The translations under genes and the position numbers were made by a program. Below, one piece after another: positions 31,901 through 44,249 of a DNA stretch of 64,000 bases. This DNA is from Nematostella vectensis (taxonomy: Eukaryota; Cnidaria; Anthozoa; Actiniaria; Edwardsiidae): assembly GCF_932526225.1 (NCBI RefSeq), contig NC_064045.1:7052998-7116997 (forward strand), written 5' to 3'. How positions within the stretch are numbered: the stretch's first letter is position 1; the number at the start of each line of letters is the position of its first letter. The notes below the pieces were generated by a model. That model searched no databases and was not told where the DNA came from. It worked only from the letters and a program-made list of their open reading frames with translations.

Positions 31901-34900
31901 ATGACGATTTTCTCAAAAACCGTAAATTTTAATGACTTGGTGCCTCTGTTGCCGTATTTGGAGATCCCTCCTTCCCTCAAAGCAGTGTTTTCGTACAGTA
32001 ATTTCGTCCATGCGTTATCAGGTGCTGTGGTAAGTAGAAACATTTCACGTGTTTACGATTCAATTTTTCTCTTGATTCGGACTAGGGTGGTAGGTGTTGT
32101 TTTTGAAGTAAAAACAGCTGGAATTATGCATTTCGTGGTGTTCTGGTTTGATTATATGCTGTATGACTGTATATGTGCATTTGCTTGTAGTCTCAAGATG
32201 TTATTTATACCATAGTTTTTACACATAGTTTATCACAGGGAGCCCAAGCTTTTCTTTTCGTTTCGTTACTGTAAATGTATGGAGAGATATTCTGAGTCGA
32301 GTTTAGGGGTGAAATAAATTAGTAAAAATCGTAAAGTTATTCTTGGCTGCGCTATGGGAGCCGATCTCTTTTAACCATCTGTCAAGCCATGTCCCAAGTT
32401 AGGAAATGGAAATACAGGTGACCTTCGGAAATGTAGGTGACTTTCAAACCCCAACAGAGGGGGCTTGCATAAAATGGCAAGCGAATTATCGATTTAAAGA
32501 AAAAATATAATGGATTGTATTCTTAAAATATATCAGATCCCCAATCTTTTGAAAATTTAATTTTGGATTCTGAATCGTGAGGTGACTGCAGATTTTGCGT
32601 ATTCTTGACCTAGTAAAAATCAAGTAAAAATGACATTTTTTATTTTCTTATTATCGATTGTTTTCGTTTATCATGCATTGCAGATTAAGATTAAAGCGAA
32701 ACTTTGTGCAAATCTGCGAATTTTTCCCCAAAAATGAGCAGATCACGGATTCTGAGACCCCTATTCACCCCCCCTGTTCCCTCTACCATTTGACAGAAAA
32801 ATGTCTCCAGCTCATCTGAAATCACAGCAGCACTTTATTGTATAGTGCAAGCTACCATAGATCAGGATCATCACAGACTCAAACAATCCCCATTATATCA
32901 AGTAATGGTTGTCATTTGTAAGAGCCTGGCGCAAGTGGGCATGAAACCTTTGGTATTCTGAAATGTAAGGGTCTGGACCACTATTTCATATGTCAGTCAG
33001 CAAAATTGTCGTAAACATGAATTCCTGCAAATTTACATGGAAATTTAAAGGTAAAAAAATTAAAGGTATTATTCTTACTTTAAGGAAAATAATGTGAAGT
33101 CACTAGTAATTTCTTTTCTTGCATATTCCAGGGTAGTGTTACTGCGATGACGGTGTTTTACCCACTGGACACAGCAAGAACAAGGTTACAAGGTGATACA
33201 AAAGTACAACTTATTATAAAGACAATTTAAAATTTTACAGCGCACTGCATGCTACTGTGGCATCCTTGATAGGGAAGCTTATGCACAGTGCAATACACAC
33301 TATGGTGGTTTTCTTGATAGGGAAGCTTATGCACAGTGCAATACACACTATGGTGGTTTTCTTGATAGGGAAGCTTATGCACAGTGCAATGCACACTATG
33401 GTGGTTTTCTTGATAGGGAAGCTTATGCACAGTGCAATGCACACTATGGTGGTTTTCTTGATAGGGATGCTTATGCACAGTGCAATGCACACTATGGTGG
33501 TTTTCTTGATAGGGAAGCTTATGCACAGTGCAATGCACACTATGGTGGTTTTCTTGATAGGGATGCTTATGCACAAGTTGTCCTTGATAGGGAAGTGTAG
33601 AAGGATGATAAACATGAATTTTAATTGCTAGCCATCAGCTTGTTAAAGAAATGTTCCAGTGCACATAACAACATGACGAAATCCCTCATGTCAATCAAAA
33701 CTGTGATCCTCGCATGCTAATCTCCTAACTTGGTCACCATGGAGATGTGTTGTGCCCTATGAAGACATGGTGATAAATCCCATCTATTATTTCCCTAGGA
33801 AATTCTCCCAAGTGACACATCCTGACGCACACGATGAGAGAGCTTTTCTTGCTTACTACTTTTCTTTCCATTCTAGTTGATGACAAGAGAAAAGCCAAGG
33901 GGACGTTTTTGGTGATGAAAGAAATTGTTGATGAAGAGGGGATGTGAGTTTAGAAATGAGCCTGTTGGATAGGTGACTTTCACTCAGAATTCATGTGACT
34001 TTTTGATTTCTAAAGTGCATGTCGCCTATTGTACCTATTTCTTTGGATAGGTGACTTTCACTCAGAAATCATGTGACTTTTTGATTTCTAAAGTGCATGT
34101 CGCCTATTGTACCTATTTCTTTGGATAGGTGACTTTCACTCAGAAATCATGTGACTTTTTGATTTCTAAAGTGCATGTCGCCTATTGTACCTATTTCTTT
34201 GGATAGGTGACTTTCACTCAGAAATCATGTGACTTTTTGGTTTCTAAAGTGCATGTCGCCTATTGTACCTATTCCTTTGGATAGGTGACTTTCACTCAGA
34301 AATCATGTGATTTTTTGATTTCTTAAGTGCATGTTGCCTATTGTACCTATTCATGTCATTTCATTATTACTTCCCAATAAAAGGGTCAGCAAAGGGTCGG
34401 CTAAAGTTAGGTTAATTGGATTTTGCATGTTTACTTTATACATGGGTGTCAAAACGTATTATTATAGCCTGAGTTTCATTAGGCCCTGTCTGCCAGCGGA
34501 CCTGCCAACTATTTTTCACCAAGCACCGGCTACAATTTTTAAAATTTTGATTCAAGTTTGATTTAAACTAATAAAATTTAACTTCCACCCCCTACTTATC
34601 GATCTCCACTACCTACTCTGAAACTTGTTAAAACCCTGGTATAGTCCTCCCAGTGCAGGTTTCTAAGTTACTTTTGTTATCCTTTGTACACCTCTTAACC
34701 GGGGGACTAATCTACATGAAAACTACTGTCCCTTCAAGCATATTAACATCTATTCATTCACTTGTGCATTCATTTATTCATTGATTTGCCTTGTTTTTAT
34801 ATATAGTACAAGTATAATTTATTTTCTAATAGTTGTGGTTAGGAGCCCTTGGGCAAACCACAAGGTTTTTAACATGGGACTCCTCAATGACAGACGACAA

Positions 34901-37900
34901 ATGTATGTGGGGGTCTATGTATTTCCATCCATGACTTAAACTCAACACAAATCCCCTTTTTTATTTGTTTCTTGTTGCTTTGGTAGCCTCTCGTTGTACC
35001 GTGGCCTTATCCCAGTATTAACAAGCCTCTATTGCTCCAACTTCCTGTTTTTCTACTCATTCAACTGCCTTAAAGCCGTCTTCTTGAAGAACAAACATGT
35101 GTCAAGCAAGAGACAGGATTTGTTGTTTGGTTATATTGCAGGTGATATAATATATTAAACTTATGACTTATCACTGGGTCAGGAGAGATGGTGCCTAAGT
35201 AAAAAGGTGTATTTACTCAAACTAGCACCACTACTCCCACCTCTGTATCCACCTTTTAAAGCATTGCATAAGAGGGTAGATTTTTAGTTTTATTACTGGG
35301 TCAATTAAAGCTCCTTTTGTAAGAAGACTCACAGAAAAAGAATCTCAAGAAAATCCAAGAAATCCAAGAAAAAAACTTTTCAAGAGGGCAAGGAAAGCAG
35401 GCAGATAGCTAGGGTTCTGCCCAAGGGACATGCACTGTAAAGGCCCACAAATGATCCCACGCCTGCAAATGATCCCTGGCCCACAAATGATCCCGGCCCA
35501 CAAACGACCCCCGAAAAAAACATAGCAGGCCTGCAAATGATCCCGGCCCACAAATGACCCCCGAAAAAAACATAGCAGGCCTGCAAATGATCCTGTAACA
35601 ATTTACGGAATGAAACGTGAAATTAAGTGCTTGACTCTATGCTAGATAAAAAAAAATTCTTTTTGTAAAAGAATTTGGTCATAAATTATACATTTTAATT
35701 TAACAAGTGAAATACATAAGAAAAAGCAATACATTGCACAACATCAAAATCCAGTTATCCCAAATAACACATATAAGAAACTCTTTAGGAACAATAATCT
35801 TAAAATACACAGAAAATTGTGTAAAGTTTAATATCTGCGCTTTTATCAAATATATGTGGTCCAGGAAGTAAAAAAAAAAGCAATTTAGAGGTTTACTTGT
35901 AAGCAAGAGATTATCATCATAATACTCTCTTGTTGTAAGCTTATTGGATTGAATTATGCATGTGTTTTTCTAGAATTCCCGTATCCAGGTCGCTAAAAAC
36001 ACGCTAAATCCTGTATAAATTTATCATTATAATGGGTTATTGTGATAGAATTCTAGTCTTCCCACATAAATGCAATTTATACAGAGGGTATATTGCTTTG
36101 TTTTTTTAATGTTTTTTTATTTTTTAAATTAATGTATAATAATATCCACTTATAGAGTCGAGCACGCATAGAGTTGAGCACTTTATTCAGCATTCCATTC
36201 CGTTAATTCCGTTAATTAAATTGTTACAGGATGATTTGCGGGTCTGTTATGTTGTTTTTTGGGGGGATCATTTGCGGGCCTGTACAGCAGCCTTGTGGAG
36301 ATTTTACATCTGTTTTCATATTATATCCGTTCGTCCTTCCTATCCTTGGATAATCTTGGCTACAGCCCTGGAGAACTAAATAAACTTCTCAAATAATGTA
36401 AAATAGATCGGAGGTTGTGGCGCCTGGGCCCCTAAAATATTTTCACAAATATTAAGGAAATGACCAGTAGGGGCGTGGCTGTGCCCCCAATATTTTCTTA
36501 ATGTTTCTGTATTGTGCACTCCCTCCCCAATTTTGTGGCCTGCTATGGCACTGAACTTAGTTAACTTATTAACTATGATCTAAACTAAGGCTTGAGCCTT
36601 GAACCTGAATCCCTCTATGTCATGTGGACCCAATTTGACTTGTCAGTTTGTGTTGATTTCTAGGTATTGTCAACGTACTACTGACCACACCCTTGTGGGT
36701 CGCCAATACCAGGTTGAAACTACAAGGAGCAAAGTTCAAAACCTCAGAATTGGACAATCAAAGGCAACCAAAATACAATGGAATTATTGGTTAGTGTATG
36801 GTTATAGCAGATATATTCTGTGTTTGTGATGATGTTGTTGATAAATGATGACAGAGATGATGATGATTATGGTAATGATGGTTCTTATTATGATGATGAT
36901 TGTGGTAGTAATTGTGAAGATGTGAATGATGATGGTGGTGGTGGTTGTGGCAGTGTTGGTGGTGGCGGTGTTGGTGGTGGCGGTGGTGGCGGGGGTGATA
37001 ATAGCAGTGGTGATGATGGCAGTGGAGATGATGACGATGATGATGACGATGATGATGACGATGATGATGACGATGATGATGATGATAATTTCTCCCCAGA
37101 TGGTGTTTGCCGTATAGCCAAAGAAGAAGGACTGCCAAGTCTGTGGAGTGGTACAAGTTCATCAATATTTCTCGCTGGTAACCCAGCCATACAGTTCATG
37201 GTTTACGAGTCCATAAAACGATTCTACCACCGAACAGGAAAAAAAGTATGAGGGTTATGAGTAAAAGAGTAAAAGTATGAGTAAAACACAGAGCAACATT
37301 TTGTGATTAAGACACAGTAAAAGAGGCCATGCAGTTAAATTTTTTATTGTTTTTTTTTATAGCTGCAGATCTTATTTGACTCTGCTCTAGAAGAGCTGTA
37401 AGTTACCAGAAGGCCAGGCTTTGTGTGAAGTTTAGTGTTAAGGTAGAAGCCACCCTAGGAACCCTCGGTGGCAGTGAAAGCTGACGGCTGACCATGCAGC
37501 CTAGCAGTATTCTGGCAGTGTTCTCTCTTTGCCGTCTCTGGTATTCAGAGAATCCTTGGACGGACAATCTAATTAGAACTTGTGGCAAAAGGAGAACCAA
37601 AAGCAAAAATCATGTTCCCTTGGCAAAAAAAAAAAAAAGAAAGAAAGAAAGAAAAAAATAAAACATGCCCGCTCTTTCCATAACACACATTTATTTCTTT
37701 TTTTCACCCATCAGAAGCTTAGTGCGTGGGAGTTCTTCATTATCGGAGCTATCGCTAAAGCAGTTGCAACAGTCGTTACATACCCATTACAAGTAGCCCA
37801 ATGTAAACAAAGGGTAAGTCGTTACATACCCATTACAAGTAGCCCAATGTAAACAAAGGGTAAGTCGTTATATACCCATTACAAGTAGCCCAATGTAAAC

Positions 37901-40900
37901 AAAGGGTAAGTCGTTACATACCCATTACAAGTAGCCCAATGTAAACAAAGGGTAAGTCGTTACATACCCATTACAAGTAGCCCAATGTAAACAAAGGGTA
38001 AGTCGTTATATACCCATTACAAGTAGCCCAATGTAAACAAAGGGTAAGTCGTTACAAATACACACCGAGTAGAGCATTGTAAACAAAAGTCAAGTCGTTA
38101 CAAACACACACCAAGTGGCCCAATGTAAACAAAGGGTAAGTCGTTACAAATACACACCGAGTAGAGCATTGTAAACAAAGGTCAAGTTGTTACAAATACA
38201 CACCAAGTAGCGCATTGTAAACAAAGAGTAAGTCGTTACAGGTACACACTAAGAAGCGCATTGTAAACAAAGGGTAAGTCGTTACAAATACACACCGAGT
38301 AGCGCCTTGTAAACAAAGGGTAAGTCGTTACAAATACACACCGAGTAGCGCCTTGTAAACAAAGGGTAAGTCGTTACAAATACACACCGAGTAGCGCATT
38401 GTAAACAAAGGGTAAGTCGTTACAAATACACACCGAGTAGCGCATTGTAAACAAAGGGCCAGTCGTTACAAACACACACCAAGTAGCGCATTGTAAAGAA
38501 AGGGTAAGTCGTTACAAACACGCACCAAGAAGCGCATTGTAAACAAAGGGCCAGTCGTTACAAACACACACCAAGTAGCGCATTATAAACAAAGGGTAAG
38601 CCGTTACAAACACACACTAAAAGCGCATTGTAAACAAAGGGTAAGTCGTTACAAACACACACCAAGTGGCCCAATGTAAACAAAGGGTGAGTCCACAACT
38701 AGGCCAGGGGAGGATCTAGCTCTTTTCTGAGAGAAGGGTTGACCTGTATCTTCAATAAATTGCACACTAATTAGAGTGGTTTGAGGGCATCCATCCCCAA
38801 GAATGAGATGCTGTATATCCTGTGCTCTCCGAGGAACTTGAGCTCTCTCATTTTCTGAGCATCAATTACGTTAGGGATGGGTGAGGGTATACACGAAGGA
38901 GGAAATATTTTCTTTGCACATGACACTTTCCCTTTGCATCCCATAATGGGGTTTGACCCCCGTAATCCCTCCCCCTAGATCCGCTACTGTAGACAAAGCC
39001 GTACTATGGAATAAAACTATGGGGTTTTATTTACATCCCTATTCTACAGCGAATGTGTTAACTCAAATTTTGTATTTCGTAGTCTGGAAGACGCAATAAC
39101 GAAAAGCACAGTACCTTGATATCCATACTTACTGAGCTCATCAGGTATGTCCCCGACTCTTGATATTATTATTCCCCATGTTAAATAAGGTGGACTTGAC
39201 ATGATCGACACCCTTTTTTCTATCGTAACAAAAGCCCTCATTGGTAGCTCTGCCATATAATTGGCTAATTAAGTGAACTTTGTTCCATCCGGGATATACG
39301 TGTTCCTTGATGCTATTCCTTAAAGAGGCTCAGTCAGCCACATCTTTGTTACTGTTTTTATTTACTTTCGTTTTCAGACACACATGCACCCTGTGGCTTT
39401 CGTTCACGAGTCACAACTGTGTTTTGGTGAACATCAATCATAACTTTTGAATTTTTCCAATTCTGTATCCGTCACAGCTTTACATCGATCACAACCAAAA
39501 CAACATAAAAGTGGGTCTTAGCTACTGTCATCGAGAAAATACCGACAAACACAAAGCCAGCAATTCAATAAATTGCTAATAAGTTTAAATTGTTCCTTAG
39601 CTTTGCTTTGTTGGTTGTTTAATGCGTCTGTATCTCTTTTCTGTTTTCTCAACGCCTGGTGCTTTTCGGCACTCTCTCGGCATTCGTTAGCGGTCTAACG
39701 GCCACTGTAACTGTGAAATGGCTTCCGTCGCCAAAAACCAGTCGCGACTCGGAAACGAAAAACACGTTTACGTGCGCGTGACAGAAAACGAGTGTAATAT
39801 TGGAAGGCACATAATAGGAAGAAAACTCGAAATAAGCATCTAAAACAACGGCTTTTGCTTCACTCCAAATTCAAGGGGAAAAAAACCTCAAAAGTTTCCC
39901 CAAACCAGCTAATGGAATGCTTCATCACACTTGGTATCCACTAGGATGACTGGCGGTTGACAGAAACTCTTTAAGGTTTTTCTTGGAACAACGCGGATGT
40001 TTTTATTACCTGTGATGCCTGACTCTATTGGTGACTAGCACTAAGAAATCACATGAGCACTAAGAAATCACACGGCTTTTAGTGGTAAAATAACAAACAT
40101 AAAAATCAACTTGTTCAGCGCTTACAAAAGGTTGACAAAAGGTTGTCGTCAACCGGCTTTGTGACTATGCGACAAGCCCGCATGCAAGCATGGGTAAAAA
40201 CCACTGAAGCGCCTAGCTGAATATATTAGCCACTGCATTTAGATTTATACCGCATTCACACCAGCACTTAAACCTGTTTAAAGGTGGTTTAATTAAACTG
40301 GTTGAAATCTTAATCTCCTAAGAGTGGACAGATCCAAGAACAAAACTGAATAGACTGTGCTGTTAACTAATACGTGATCATTTAGCTGGGAGCCTAGGTG
40401 GTCATTTAACTGGGAGCCTAGGTGGCGCAGTTGGCAGAGCGTTGCTCTGTAGTGCCTGTGCCTCTCACCACTGGGTTCTGGGTTCGATTCCCGGTTCCGA
40501 CGTGAGTAGAGTTAGTTGGTCTTACCTTTGCTCCGAGGGTTTTTCTCCGGGTTCTCCGGTTTTCATCCCTCCACAAAACCAACAATTTCGATCTTAGCTG
40601 TGATCCGTGGTCAGACATGAGTTGTATGCCGGCTGCCTGAGGCGCCTTCCTATGTGCCTTCAACTCGACCACGTCTGAATCTGCGCTCTCGTAATTCAGC
40701 TTCCCAGCTGCAATGAAAGCGATTAGCTACCCAAATTTACCCAAATTTTTTAATTTTTTAGCTAGTAAGAATTCAACACAATGAGAAACTCGGCAAGTTA
40801 TCAGGCGAAGAAAAACCTTGTCTAACTAAACATGGTTTTGGTGTGAATGCAGAATTTAACTCGTCGGTTAATAAATGCAGCTAGGCGCTTCAGTGGATTT

Positions 40901-41533
40901 TACCCATGCTTACATGCGGGCTTGTTGCGTAGTCGCAAAGCCGGTTGACGACAACCTTTTGTCAATCGACTGTATTGGGGGTCACGGTACAGAAACATCA
41001 TGAAAGTTGTGGGGGCACAGCCACGCCCTTACTGGTCATTTCTTTATAATGTTGGAAAATATTGGCTGGGTTTGGGGGGGGGGGGGGGGCACGTGCAACT
41101 ATTACCCCACCCCCTGCTTCGACCCTGCACATGATAGACACAATCGGGGACTTGCCCTAGGAAATCACGTGACTTTTTGGCTGTAAACTCATGCAAAAGG
41201 CAACCTATTTAGTCAGAAAGGGCTTATTTTCATTGAAAGATGAAATTTTCTCTTCGTTCTTTAGCGTGACAGACGCAGCAATTTCTGTGTTTATATTTGC
41301 TTGAGTTTGCCGATGAAAAAGTCACGTAATTTCTTAGTGTTGTACCGTTGTATCTGTGAGGTCTCCTTACCCTGTCCATCCCGTTATGTTGTAGGGAGCA
41401 AGGCGGGCTGGGTCTATATAAAGGGCTGGAAGCCAAGCTATTACAGACCGTGCTGACCGCCGCATTGATGTTTCTCGCTTACGAAAAGATCGCCGCAGTC
41501 ACTTTTAGTATAAGCCGCCGAATTCGAAGGTAG
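31901..41533 (+). CDS. SLC25A17: Peroxisomal membrane carrier PMP34-like (SLC25A17), 9 exons, complete
   Basis: Exons 31901-32029, 33132-33192, 33877-33943, 34987-35141, 36664-36789, 37100-37245, 37715-37813, 39083-39144, 41395-41533. All phases agree; 327 aa (human about 307). PMP34 imports CoA, FAD and NAD-type cofactors into peroxisomes in exchange for nucleotides. Seen: mitochondrial-carrier repeats with signature variants [14 protein letters not shown] and PLQVAQ. The last two match the unusual PMP34 forms (PLWVVNTR, PLQTVQ) rather than the classic PX(D/E)XX(K/R). Also [23 protein letters not shown], and the C-terminal [20 protein letters not shown], all close to human PMP34. The N-terminus (43 aa in exon 1) is longer than in human. 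Introns are full of minisatellites, one derived from exon 7 itself. Confidence 0.95.
32030..33131. other. Intron 1 of PMP34
   Basis: Begins GTAAGT and ends TATTCCAG. A/T-rich, no repeat array or gene recognised. Confidence 0.6.
33245..33590. repeat. Minisatellite, 48 bp x ~7 (PMP34 intron 2)
   Basis: Near-identical units with TTGATAGGGAAGCTTATGCA and CAGTGCAATGCACACTATGG. Because 48 is a multiple of three, long ORFs appear in several frames on both strands; they are artefacts. Confidence 0.95.
33967..34352. repeat. Minisatellite, 78 bp x ~5 (PMP34 intron 3)
   Basis: Units start GGATAGGTGACTTTCACTCA and contain GTGCATGTCGCCTATTGTAC. Copies are nearly identical, so the expansion is recent. 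Starts about 20 bp after the exon 3 donor. Confidence 0.95.
35435..36290. mobile_element. Foldback-type element in PMP34 intron 4
   Basis: The left side has direct repeats of GGCCCACAAATGATCCC and AAAAAAACATAGCAGGCCTG, ending GATCCTGTAACAATTTACGG. The right side (36200-36290) has the inverted counterpart (TTAAATTGTTACAGGATGAT, GGGATCATTTGCGGGCCTGT). The A/T-rich interior has no ORF. Target duplication not determined. Confidence 0.65.
36829..37088. repeat. GAT/GGT trinucleotide-rich tract in PMP34 intron 5
   Basis: Imperfect (GATGAT), (GGTGGC) and (GATGAC) runs up to the acceptor TCTCCCCAG of exon 6. Asp/Gly- or His/Ser-rich ORFs across it are low-complexity artefacts. Confidence 0.9.
37814..38692. 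repeat. Minisatellite derived from PMP34 exon 7 end plus splice donor, 46 bp x ~19
   Basis: Each unit reads GTAAGTCGTTACATACCCAT...GTAAACAAAGG, i.e. the intron donor followed by a copy of the last ~39 coding bases of exon 7. The first five to six units match the exon almost exactly. Later units drift to CAAATACACACCGAGTAGCG. Every unit regenerates an AGG|GTAAGT-type donor. Confidence 0.95.
38693..39082. other. Rest of PMP34 intron 7
   Basis: Holds transposon-end-like phrases (GTTTGACCCCCGTAATCCC) but nothing delimitable. Ends with acceptor GTATTTCGTAG. Confidence 0.4.
40131..40966. mobile_element. Foldback element with ~88-135 bp inverted repeats, carrying a SINE
   Basis: The left arm 40131-40219 (GTTGACAAAAGGTTGTCGTC ... 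GAAGCGCCTAGCTG) is the inverted partner of the right arm 40878-40966. Weaker pairing extends inward to the CGCATTCACACCA / TGGTGTGAATGC pair. The SINE at 40412-40690 lies in the middle. Located in PMP34 intron 8. Confidence 0.8.
40412..40690 (+). mobile_element. tRNA-derived SINE
   Basis: The head has an RNA polymerase III A box TGGCGCAGTTGG (40423-40434) and a B box GGTTCGATTCC (40481-40491) at tRNA spacing. A non-tRNA body follows, with TTTTTCTCCGGGTTCTCCGG and GCTGCCTGAGGCGCC. The first ~25 bp are duplicated just upstream (40388-40403). A possible TTTAGCT flanks both sides, which would extend the element to about 40760. Not a functional tRNA gene: the body continues and no clean acceptor stem closes. 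Confidence 0.85.
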
Positions 41534-41827
41534 AAATGGACCTAGGCTGATCATTCATGTCTCTCTCCGTACAATGACCAGAATCTGAAGCAAGGGAGCT
41601 CAAGGAAATCAAGGAAATCAATAGTCCTGTGTGTAATTCTGAAGAAACAAGTTTTTCAAGTGCCATATCGAATTCGTATGGATGGATCCAAGTTGTCTGA
41701 ATACCAGACTCATTGGAGGATTTGCCAAATATAATATTTATGACGAATTGCTATAATATAAAGCTGAGACTATTTGGATAAAGAGAACGGCAAGGAAGAA
41801 GACGGCAATAAGGACAATTAGGAAATA

Positions 41828-42497
41828 AGGATGAAGAAGAACAACAATTACGACAGCTACGACAATGACTACAGCAAGACTATATCTCTACGCCTTACAG
41901 CTAAGACTTTTAAGGATGAAGACGAACAACAATTACGACAGCTACGACAATGACTACAGCAAGACTATATCTCTACGCCTTACAGCTAAGACTTTTAAGG
42001 ATGAAGACGAACAACAATTACGACAGCTACGACAATGACTACAGCAAGACTATATCTCTACGCCTTACAGCTAAGACTTTTAAGGATGAAGACGAACAAC
42101 AATTACGACAGCTACGACAATGACTACAGCAAGACTATATCTCTACGCCTTACAGCTAAGACTTTTAAGGATGAAGACGAACAACAATTACGACAGCTAC
42201 ATCAATGACTACAGCAAAGACTATGTCTCTACGCCTTACAGCTAAGACTTTTAAGGATGAAGACGAACAACAATTACGACAGCTACGACAATGACTACAG
42301 CTACGACAATGACTACAGCAAGACTATATCTCTACGCCTTACAGCTAAGACTTTTTAGGATGAAGACGAACAACAATTACGACAGCTACGGCAATGACTA
42401 CAGCAAAGACTATGTCTCTACGCCTTACAGCTAAGACTTTTAAGGATAAAGATGAACAACAATTACGACAGCTACATCAATGACTACAAGAAAGACA
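41828..42497. repeat. Minisatellite, 85 bp x ~7.5, downstream of PMP34
   Basis: Units contain AAGGATGAAGACGAACAACA, TTACGACAGCTACGACAATG and CTCTACGCCTTACAGCTAAG. It starts ~300 bp after the PMP34 stop and may lie in its 3' UTR. Stop codons occur within each unit in the GAT GAA GAC frame, so it is not coding. Confidence 0.95.
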
Positions 42498-43210
42498 CTG
42501 ACAGACTATTTCTACTAGAATATTGGTCACATAAACGATGAGTATGGTATATAATGAAAAAATTGGGTTTTTATTATATTTATAGTTGAGAAACTGGTAA
42601 TAAACAACCTTTTTTATGTCTTCCTTAGTTTCAAGGTCCGAATCATCGTCGAAGGACACTAGACGCTGATGAATAGACAGGAACCTTTAAACGTCTGTAA
42701 TACAGTAGTTACCCGCCTATAAGAACCTAGGTTTATCCAGGTTCTTATTTAACGAATACTATTCCAAATTTAAGGCTTCTTAGGTTCTTAAATAGGTTTT
42801 TAATTTTATCGAAAAGTTAATATACTAAAGGCTGGCAGAAGTGGGGTATCCAGATTGATGAAATGTCAATCCTGGCCTGGCCTTCGTACAATATGGGGTA
42901 AGAGAGCACACATGACTGTTTCTGTCTGTAAAAGATAGTACGAAATATAGTTGGTTGGAATGTGTCCCACTTGTCACGATCTCGTACATTTTTGGCGACC
43001 GGCCCAGCATTGAGAACACGCTTAACACCCTTGACATTTCTTATGTAAACAATTATATGCTCCAATAATAACAAAATATTGACACAATTCGTACTCCAAA
43101 TTTCGAGTAAGTGCGGTTTCTTTGTGCTTTTAAGGCTATTATGTACATTCTCCTCGGATCCTCTGACCCATCGCCAAATTGTTTACATACAGTGATTGTT
43201 TGTTTTCGCT
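42498..43210. other. Spacer
   Basis: No gene recognised. Short minus-strand ORFs at 42817-43074 have no conserved features. Confidence 0.4.
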
Positions 43211-43441
43211 TTAGAACAAGGTGTTTATTTTCCGCTCGGTCAACCTCTCCGCTTCCATGCTAAGAATCTCTGCCAGCTCGGCGGCCGTCAGCTTGGGTCC
43301 CCCTCCCTGCACCGTCACCACCTTGAGCGTCATGTTCGCGGGGAGATCACTCAGGTCGATAGGGGATGGGCCGGCGCACGGAGCCTCTCCTACTTTGTAC
43401 TCAATCGCGAAATCTTTAGTGACGCACACTTGTTTCCCTGA
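43211..43441 (-). CDS. Small single-exon ORF, unknown
   Basis: From the ATG at 43441 (MSGKQVCVTKDF...) it encodes 76 aa; an upstream in-frame ATG at 43474 would add 11 residues. GC content is clearly higher than in the flanks. The C-terminal part (KLTAAELAEILSMEAERLTE) looks helical and could form a short coiled coil. No signal peptide or membrane segment. A potential AATAAA lies just before the stop. I do not recognise the family; it could be a small retrocopy, a lineage-specific gene or a chance ORF. Confidence 0.35.
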   Translation of the reverse strand, partial: SGKQVCVTKDFAIEYKVGEAPCAGPSPIDLSDLPANMTLKVVTVQGGGPKLTAAELAEILSMEAERLTERKINTLF

Positions 43442-43474
43442 CATTTTTTGTTCTTTAAAGTCGAGTGTTTTCAC

Positions 43475-44249
43475 TTCAATTATGTATTTTCCTTCGACGA
43501 CACTTGACGAAATGTTTTAACTCCTGAAAGTTCTAGCAGCATTTAATTCTTCTTGCCCTCTCACCGTTTTACTTTACGGGGTTAGCTTTTAAAAGGTAAC
43601 CTCCCTGTTTTGAAGTCTGGCCTATCTACTGTTTTGTGATTGGCTGATTATTGCCGCTACCTGCTCTTATTTTTACCAGCTCTTTTTAAAAATTTAAAAA
43701 TCTTTAAATAGCAATTACGTATGCAAACAGCAGCGCCCAAACCAGCGGGGGCTTTTGACGCATAAAGCAGAATCATTGCTATTTTAGTTTCTTTTTCCAG
43801 GGGGGTGTAAACGGCACATGGTACCATTTTATTTCATGTGAAACAGCCTGGTATAATTTTGGTTGTTGTCTCGTGCTCTACTGCTAAACGGAGTTATGAA
43901 AAGCATGGTATAAAATGAAGAGAAACGGTTTATTTTATAATTCGATATTATAATATTGATGTAAACCAGAGCGGGGGCACTAAGTCACAATATGCTAGGA
44001 GATGAGGGTCAACCTTAACTTTTTCTCATAAGAGGGAGGCCTTACTTAAATTGTCATCGAAATATGTGTTTTGTATCCAGATTTATCAAAAAGTCACCTT
44101 TCCCTTTGAACACAGAATCCACGCAAACTTTGAGAACCTCTTTACAGTCCCACTAGGGACCGCCCTGTTCTAAAAATCGCTATATATATCTCAACCGTTC
44201 TATGATGTTCCTAAGTCGCATGAGCTCAAACTCAGAAAGCGGACTCTCG
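43475..44249. other. Spacer, no gene seen
   Basis: A/T-rich, nothing named. Confidence 0.4.

Noticed and set aside
33227-33631. Long ORFs on both strands (His-rich or Ile-rich repeats)
   Set aside because: They follow a 48-bp intronic minisatellite; a unit divisible by three keeps several frames open by chance.
36791-37251. Asp/Gly-rich, Ser-rich and His-rich ORFs
   Set aside because: Trinucleotide-repeat intron running into PMP34 exon 6; reading through the exon 5 donor meets a stop within a few codons.
40412-40500. Functional tRNA gene
   Set aside because: A and B boxes are present, but the head continues into a SINE body and does not close a clean acceptor stem.
41828-42497. Possible repetitive protein encoded by the 85-bp array
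   Set aside because: The unit is not a multiple of three and the apparent frame contains stops in each copy.
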